From NCBI RefSeq assembly GCF_000350105.1, contig NZ_CAIY01000076.1, positions 1 to 35,623 on the forward strand: a stretch of DNA of 35,623 nt, in the 5' to 3' direction. A model generated the notes under the pieces. The model was not told the origin of the DNA. It did not search any database and worked only from the letters and a program-made list of their open reading frames with translations. The translations under genes were made by a program, and so were the position numbers. Source of the stretch: Richelia intracellularis HH01 (GTDB lineage: Bacteria > Cyanobacteriota > Cyanobacteriia > Cyanobacteriales > Nostocaceae). This document shows positions 30,165 through 35,623 of the stretch, one piece after another. The first letter of the stretch is position 1. Every line of letters starts with the position of its first letter.

Positions 30165-31338
30165 CTGCTCTACTTTATGACTTCAAACCTTGTGATGAAT
30201 GATTAATTTGAGTAGGATTAAAAATTCTCGCCCAGTTAATTTATATCCTCATTTGATTTCAGATTATCAATACGGACAGTACTAAGTTTGATGTTTATTT
30301 ACTATGTGAATAACTAGTCATAATAATAAACAAATACAAGGTTCTTTTCATATTTAATAAATAAAAACTTCTAACTCAACTATCAACTTACTTAATTTGA
30401 AAATATTACTAATCTAATCAGTATTTTTTTTCACTTTTACTTACTAGCCACCTTAAACTTATCGGAAGATTTGACCAGATCTTCATAACGGTTATTTCCA
30501 GTATTTGAAATTTCAAAATAGAATAACCAACATTATAAATTATGGCAATCTACTTGAGTAGAAAATAACGATTAGCAAATAAACTTATATACAAATTATG
30601 ATTTCATCCTGACAATACTCTTATGGTTTTTCTTCTCTTATTTTTGTACTATTTTTTTGTACTATTTTGATGACTTTACAAACTTCCATTAAGTCTGGCA
30701 ATTACCCTGTGATTAGAATTAATAAACTAAGATCCCTTATATTTTTGTAGTTTGTAAGCTTGACTATTTAATTAAACTTCAAATCTGACAGTATTTTTAT
30801 GAGTGCTTTTAATCAAGCAGATCTATCACTAGTAAAACTCATAATAATATTTTTCCACTACTACATGAAGTTATTATGATTTGTAGAAAAACCTTATATT
30901 TTAGACTGTAAATGGAATACAAACTTTTAAAAGATAAAATTAAAGTCTAAATTACTTGACCACTTTTTTTAGTATTAATCTCAAACAAATACTGAAAAGA
31001 TTGCCCCTGATAGATTGTTCCACAAATATGACTCCAAGTCATAATCATATCAGAAGATATTTATTGTGTAGTTTATACTCTAATTATTAAGATGGTAAAT
31101 ATCAAAACCCAGATCGTAACAATCAATTCAACTATTTGTATTTCCTTCTTATAGGAAAAATTGACAGTTAATAATGAGAATAGAGTTATTTCACTATCAA
31201 TTATGAAGTATCTTTAAATTAGTATCTTCCGACATATGTGTTGTGGAACTATACAAACCCTTATTAGATATTAATATCTATTTCAGCATATTAATTAACT
31301 ATTATTACCCCAGATAGTTTGAATATCAGGTAAAATTG

Positions 31339-31613
31339 TCACTTGTACTTGTGTAAACAGGAAGTTAAGCAATTTTTGTGTGATTTGTAGTGTGGGATAG
31401 CAAAATACTGAGTTGCTAACTTAGCATAAATTATCTCTATGGGACTTTTATCTTGTAGTTGATGCAGTAGTAGTAAAAGGATAATGGTGGTTGTAAAAGC
31501 CATAATACCTTCTTTGTTCCTCCCAAACTCAATCGTGCGAAGACATTTACCCATAACCAGAGCATCATTAACCCCATGGTAGTGAATATCTGGGTAAGAT
31601 TTACTAAACTGTC
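31339..31613 (-). pseudogene. Possible gene remnant divergent from the CAAD gene
   Basis: An open frame of about 91 codons reading SYPDIHYHGVNDALVMGK, LRTIEFGRNKEG, LLLLLHQLQDKSPIEIIYAK and LATQYFAIPHYKSH. Residue use looks more protein-like than most chance frames here. An in-frame TGA lies upstream and the CAAD start is 20 nt away on the other strand, so a longer intact gene cannot fit. I do not recognise a family. The alternative is a chance ORF. Confidence 0.3.
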
Positions 31614-31633
31614 AAATTTAATGGAAGACAAAA

Positions 31634-32062
31634 ATGCAAGAACCGGAATCCATTGGAAGCAACTCTTCAGAGACACAAATGCCAGATATAAATACTCAAG
31701 CAGGAACTATTACAAAACTCCAAGCACCTAACCACTCTCAAGATGAATGGCTGAAATATGGGGAGTTAGTTTCTAGCTTTTTAGGTTCCATGCCTGAATA
31801 TCTAGGATCCTTCTTTGATAGGTATAAACAGCCATTAATTAGTGTTGGATTGATTCTTGGAGCATTAATATCTGTCAAAGTCGTTCTAGCCGTTCTAGGT
31901 GCTTTGAACGATATTCCTCTGATTGCTCCAACTTTTGAGCTAATAGGCATTGGTTATTCAGTATGGTTTGTCTACCGTTACTTGCTTAATGCAAAAAGTA
32001 GAGAAGAACTAACTGGAGAAATAGACACATTAAAGTCACAAGTAATGGGACAAAACAAATAA
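31634..32062 (+). CDS. CAAD-domain (CURT1-like) thylakoid membrane protein
   Basis: A 142-residue protein with a polar N-terminus (1-45), an amphipathic stretch (WLKYGELVSSFLGSMPEYLG) and two membrane helices (about 68-90, PLISVGLILGALISVKVV; about 95-118, IAPTFELIGIGYSVWFVYRY). A charged C-terminal helix (KSREELTGEIDTLKSQVMG) ends it. This is the layout of the cyanobacterial CAAD domain, related to plant CURT1, which bends thylakoid membranes; in some cyanobacteria the domain is appended to aminoacyl-tRNA synthetases. Here it stands alone. GGAAG lies 7 nt before the ATG. A strong hairpin terminator follows about 80 nt after the stop (32140-32191). Confidence 0.88.
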   Translation: MQEPESIGSNSSETQMPDINTQAGTITKLQAPNHSQDEWLKYGELVSSFLGSMPEYLGSFFDRYKQPLISVGLILGALISVKVVLAVLGALNDIPLIAPTFELIGIGYSVWFVYRYLLNAKSREELTGEIDTLKSQVMGQNK

Positions 32063-32450
32063 TCAACTGAAAATAACCGCAATTTGTTTATATAGTTATT
32101 GTTATGATGATATATTCTGATTTGCGGTTGTTATTACCGAAAATAAAAGTGATCAAGGTGAGATGCATCCCACCTTGATCACTTTTATTTTTCTTTAAAT
32201 ACTGGGGATAACCATCATCACCTACAATGTAATGAGGATTAATAGGAATTAAATCATCTCTTATCAGCAACAACAAGAAGAATTGGAACAAATTAATAAA
32301 TAATTTAGTTAGTACCCTTTAATATTTTTTAAAATTTCTATGTAAACAAATTCAGTTCCAGATGTACCATAAATGGACACCATAAATAATAGGATCTAAA
32401 AAAATACCATAAAAATCATTCCTACCTCCTAATTTGCAAGTGCTTTAATT
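32063..32450. other. Convergent intergenic region with two hairpins
   Basis: This 388-nt region lies between the CAAD gene and hom, which converge. It contains an 11-bp hairpin with one G-T pair (32082-32092 with 32122-32132) and then the 21-bp terminator (32140-32191). A 67-codon minus-strand frame runs through both hairpins and is taken as chance. Confidence 0.6.
32140..32193. terminator. Bidirectional 21-bp intrinsic terminator
   Basis: Left arm 32140-32160 (core AAGTGATCAAGGTG) and right arm 32171-32191 are exact complements around AGATGCATCC. The stem has a GC-containing core, with an A-rich 5' side and a T-rich 3' side (ACTTTTATTTTTC), so it can work in both directions. It probably ends the CAAD transcript and stops hom transcripts from the other side. 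Confidence 0.8.
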
Positions 32451-33746
32451 CTACAAAACCCTGAAGATACTGGGAGTACTATGTATTGTATCTAAGCTCT
32501 CGATTTCCTTTAGGGCCTGACGAAAATCTCCTTCTCGCACATCATGTGTGACTACCACTATCTCTGCCAATTTGTCTTGGAAGCCAGTTTGAACTACAGA
32601 TTCCAAACTCACACCATATTTACCAAAACAGGTGCCTAATTTACCAACCACACTTGGTTCATCTCTGGTAAGTATACGAGCATAGAATCTGGTGATAAGT
32701 TCTTCTATAGGTGTAATTTCATTATGCTTATGAAGCTTCCAGGTTAGAATTGGATTAAGTGTTTGGGCACTTATTTTTAATTCTGCTACCATATTGAGAA
32801 TATCTGAAGATACAGCACTTGCGGTTGCACCAGCGCCAGCACCAGGACCAAAAAACATTACTTGTCCAATCGGCTCACCTTCCACAAGAATTGCATTGTA
32901 GATACCATTAATGCTAGCTAAGGGATGTTCTTTGGGTACTAAGGTTGGATGAACTCTGACTGATAATGGAGCAGGTAAATTATCTTTTTTATCTTGTTGT
33001 GCGATAGCCAATAATTTAATTACAAAACCTAACTTCTCAGCATAAACAATATCTATTTTGCTAACTTTACAAATGCCTTCATAATAGACCTCTTCCAGTC
33101 TTATCCGCCCATTAAAGGCAAGTGAAGCAAGAATGGCAATTTTATCTGCTGCATCTAACCCATCAATATCAGCACTTGGATCAGCCTCTGCATAACCTAA
33201 ATTTTGGGCATCGGTTAATACATCATCAAAACTCCCGCTTCCCATTTGCATTTGAGTAAGAATGTAATTGGTAGTGCCATTAATAATGGCAGTAACTGTA
33301 TTAATACGGTTAATACTCAAAGATTCTTTGAGAGGGCGAATGACGGGAATACCACCTCCAACAGCTGCTTCTAACATCACGTATACTCCCGCTTGATCCG
33401 CAGCGGTAAAAATTTCATCCCCAAATCGTGAAATTAAGGCTTTATTGGCAGTAATTATGTGTTTACCAAATTGAATAGCCCTAAGAACAAGTGATCGTGC
33501 TGGTTCAACACCCCCTATTAATTCCACAATAATATCCACTTGGGGGTCGCTAACAATTGCATTTAAATCATTAATAATCACTCCATCAGGCAATTTAACT
33601 TTTCTAGGTTTATTTAGTTCTCGTACTCCTACACGATATATCTCAATTTCCGACAGTAAAGGATTCCTACCAGTGCTGTCTAATAATAATTCGACTGTAC
33701 CCGTACCGACAGTACCTAATCCTAAGATTCCCAACTTAATTCCCAC
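32451..33746 (-). CDS. hom: Homoserine dehydrogenase
   Basis: NAD(P)H-dependent reduction of aspartate semialdehyde to homoserine, the branch to threonine and methionine. The product has an N-terminal Rossmann fold (GIKLGILGLGTVGTGTVELL), the conserved TANKALIS and AAVGGGIPVIRPL segments, and the signature NLGYAEADPSADIDGLDAADK. A C-terminal ACT regulatory domain (about 350-431; YARILTRDEPSVVGKLGTCF) follows. I take GTG 33746 as the start (431 residues), since homology begins at GIKLGILG and GGGG lies about 8 nt upstream. A longer frame from ATG 33782 adds 12 unlikely residues. It follows petH on the same strand, with a hairpin (33790-33810) between them. Confidence 0.94.
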   Translation of the reverse strand: MGIKLGILGLGTVGTGTVELLLDSTGRNPLLSEIEIYRVGVRELNKPRKVKLPDGVIINDLNAIVSDPQVDIIVELIGGVEPARSLVLRAIQFGKHIITANKALISRFGDEIFTAADQAGVYVMLEAAVGGGIPVIRPLKESLSINRINTVTAIINGTTNYILTQMQMGSGSFDDVLTDAQNLGYAEADPSADIDGLDAADKIAILASLAFNGRIRLEEVYYEGICKVSKIDIVYAEKLGFVIKLLAIAQQDKKDNLPAPLSVRVHPTLVPKEHPLASINGIYNAILVEGEPIGQVMFFGPGAGAGATASAVSSDILNMVAELKISAQTLNPILTWKLHKHNEITPIEELITRFYARILTRDEPSVVGKLGTCFGKYGVSLESVVQTGFQDKLAEIVVVTHDVREGDFRQALKEIESLDTIHSTPSIFRVL

Positions 33747-33789
33747 AAACAAAGCCCCAATTTTTACCAAAATAACCGGCAATAATTAT

Positions 33790-33810
33790 AGGGTGGACAA
33801 TGTCCACCCT
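33790..33810 (-). terminator. 10-bp GC-rich hairpin between petH and hom
   Basis: AGGGTGGACA (33790-33799) and TGTCCACCCT (33801-33810) are exact complements around one base. On the minus strand ATAATTATT follows, only loosely U-rich. It lies 56 nt past the petH stop and 44 nt before the hom GTG. It may terminate petH, attenuate hom, or protect a processed 3' end. Confidence 0.6.
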
Positions 33811-33865
33811 GACAGGATTAGATTAGTCTTTCTTATTACTAAGTCTAGTTTACCTTTCCCTGATA

Positions 33866-35623
<1,758 letters not shown>

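Larger units (their letters stand above)
29287..31633. other. 2.3-kb gene-free region between chlB and the CAAD gene
   Basis: No intact gene is visible. Notable contents are a structured GC-richer element (30090-30164), a 31-codon open patch on the minus strand (30437-30532) and a 91-codon open frame on the minus strand abutting the CAAD gene (31339-31613). The remainder is AT-rich without visible signals. Confidence 0.6.

Noticed and set aside
33747..33782. 12-codon N-terminal extension of hom from ATG 33782
   Set aside because: Homology starts at GIKLGILG right after GTG 33746, which has a better-placed ribosome site.

Overview
The window is chromosomal DNA of a beta-cyanobacterium. It carries a beta-carboxysome operon (ccmK2-ccmK1-ccmL-ccmM-ccmN-ccmO), NDH-1 CO2-uptake genes (ndhF4-ndhD4-chpX), light-independent protochlorophyllide reductase subunit B (chlB), a ferredoxin-NADP reductase with a phycobilisome-linker (CpcD-like) domain (petH), and a CAAD/CURT1-type thylakoid protein. 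The arrangement of ndhF4/ndhD4/chpX divergent from ccm, followed by a CmpR-type LysR gene, matches what I recall of Nostoc/Anabaena. The DNA is AT-rich and only about two thirds coding, with four gene-free stretches of 1.6-2.3 kb. A filamentous nitrogen-fixing lineage with a decaying genome, such as the diatom symbiont Richelia, or another low-density genome such as Trichodesmium, would fit; this is inference, not proof.

Layout. 1-4.6 kb (minus): ndhF4, ndhD4 and chpX, the constitutive CO2-hydrating NDH-1 module. chpX is broken by a one-base deletion in a homopolymer. 5.4-10.2 kb (plus): shell proteins CcmK2, CcmK1, CcmL and CcmO, and core proteins CcmM and CcmN. 10.4-11.3 kb: cmpR-like regulator. 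11.4-12.3 kb: a KGK-domain protein and a small ORF coupled to clpB. 12.3-15.0 kb: clpB (minus). 15.0-18.8 kb: mostly non-coding around gloA, with several inverted repeats and one promoter/hairpin pair that could be a small RNA gene. 18.8-25.7 kb: eno, argC, ribBA, typA. 25.7-31.6 kb: two long non-coding stretches flanking chlB. 31.6-35.6 kb: CAAD protein, hom, petH.

How the genes work together: the left third is a CO2-concentrating locus. NDH-1MS' (NdhD4/NdhF4/ChpX) converts CO2 to bicarbonate using photosynthetic electron flow. CcmM/CcmN nucleate Rubisco, and the CcmK/L/O shell encloses it. CcmM keeps all zinc-ligand histidines and the redox cysteines of an active gamma-carbonic anhydrase, and has a clear internal start for the short Rubisco-linking form. 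The right part is housekeeping and photosynthesis.

The points most worth a second look are the chpX frameshift; long perfect hairpins, including a 19-bp one inside the ccmN coding sequence and a 19-bp one in the petH leader; the possible sRNA at 17.64-17.99 kb; a nested inverted repeat at 15.68-15.76 kb; and a structured element at 30.09-30.16 kb. No CRISPR array, rRNA, tRNA, transposase or phage gene was recognised. I did not find a clearly new multi-gene system.
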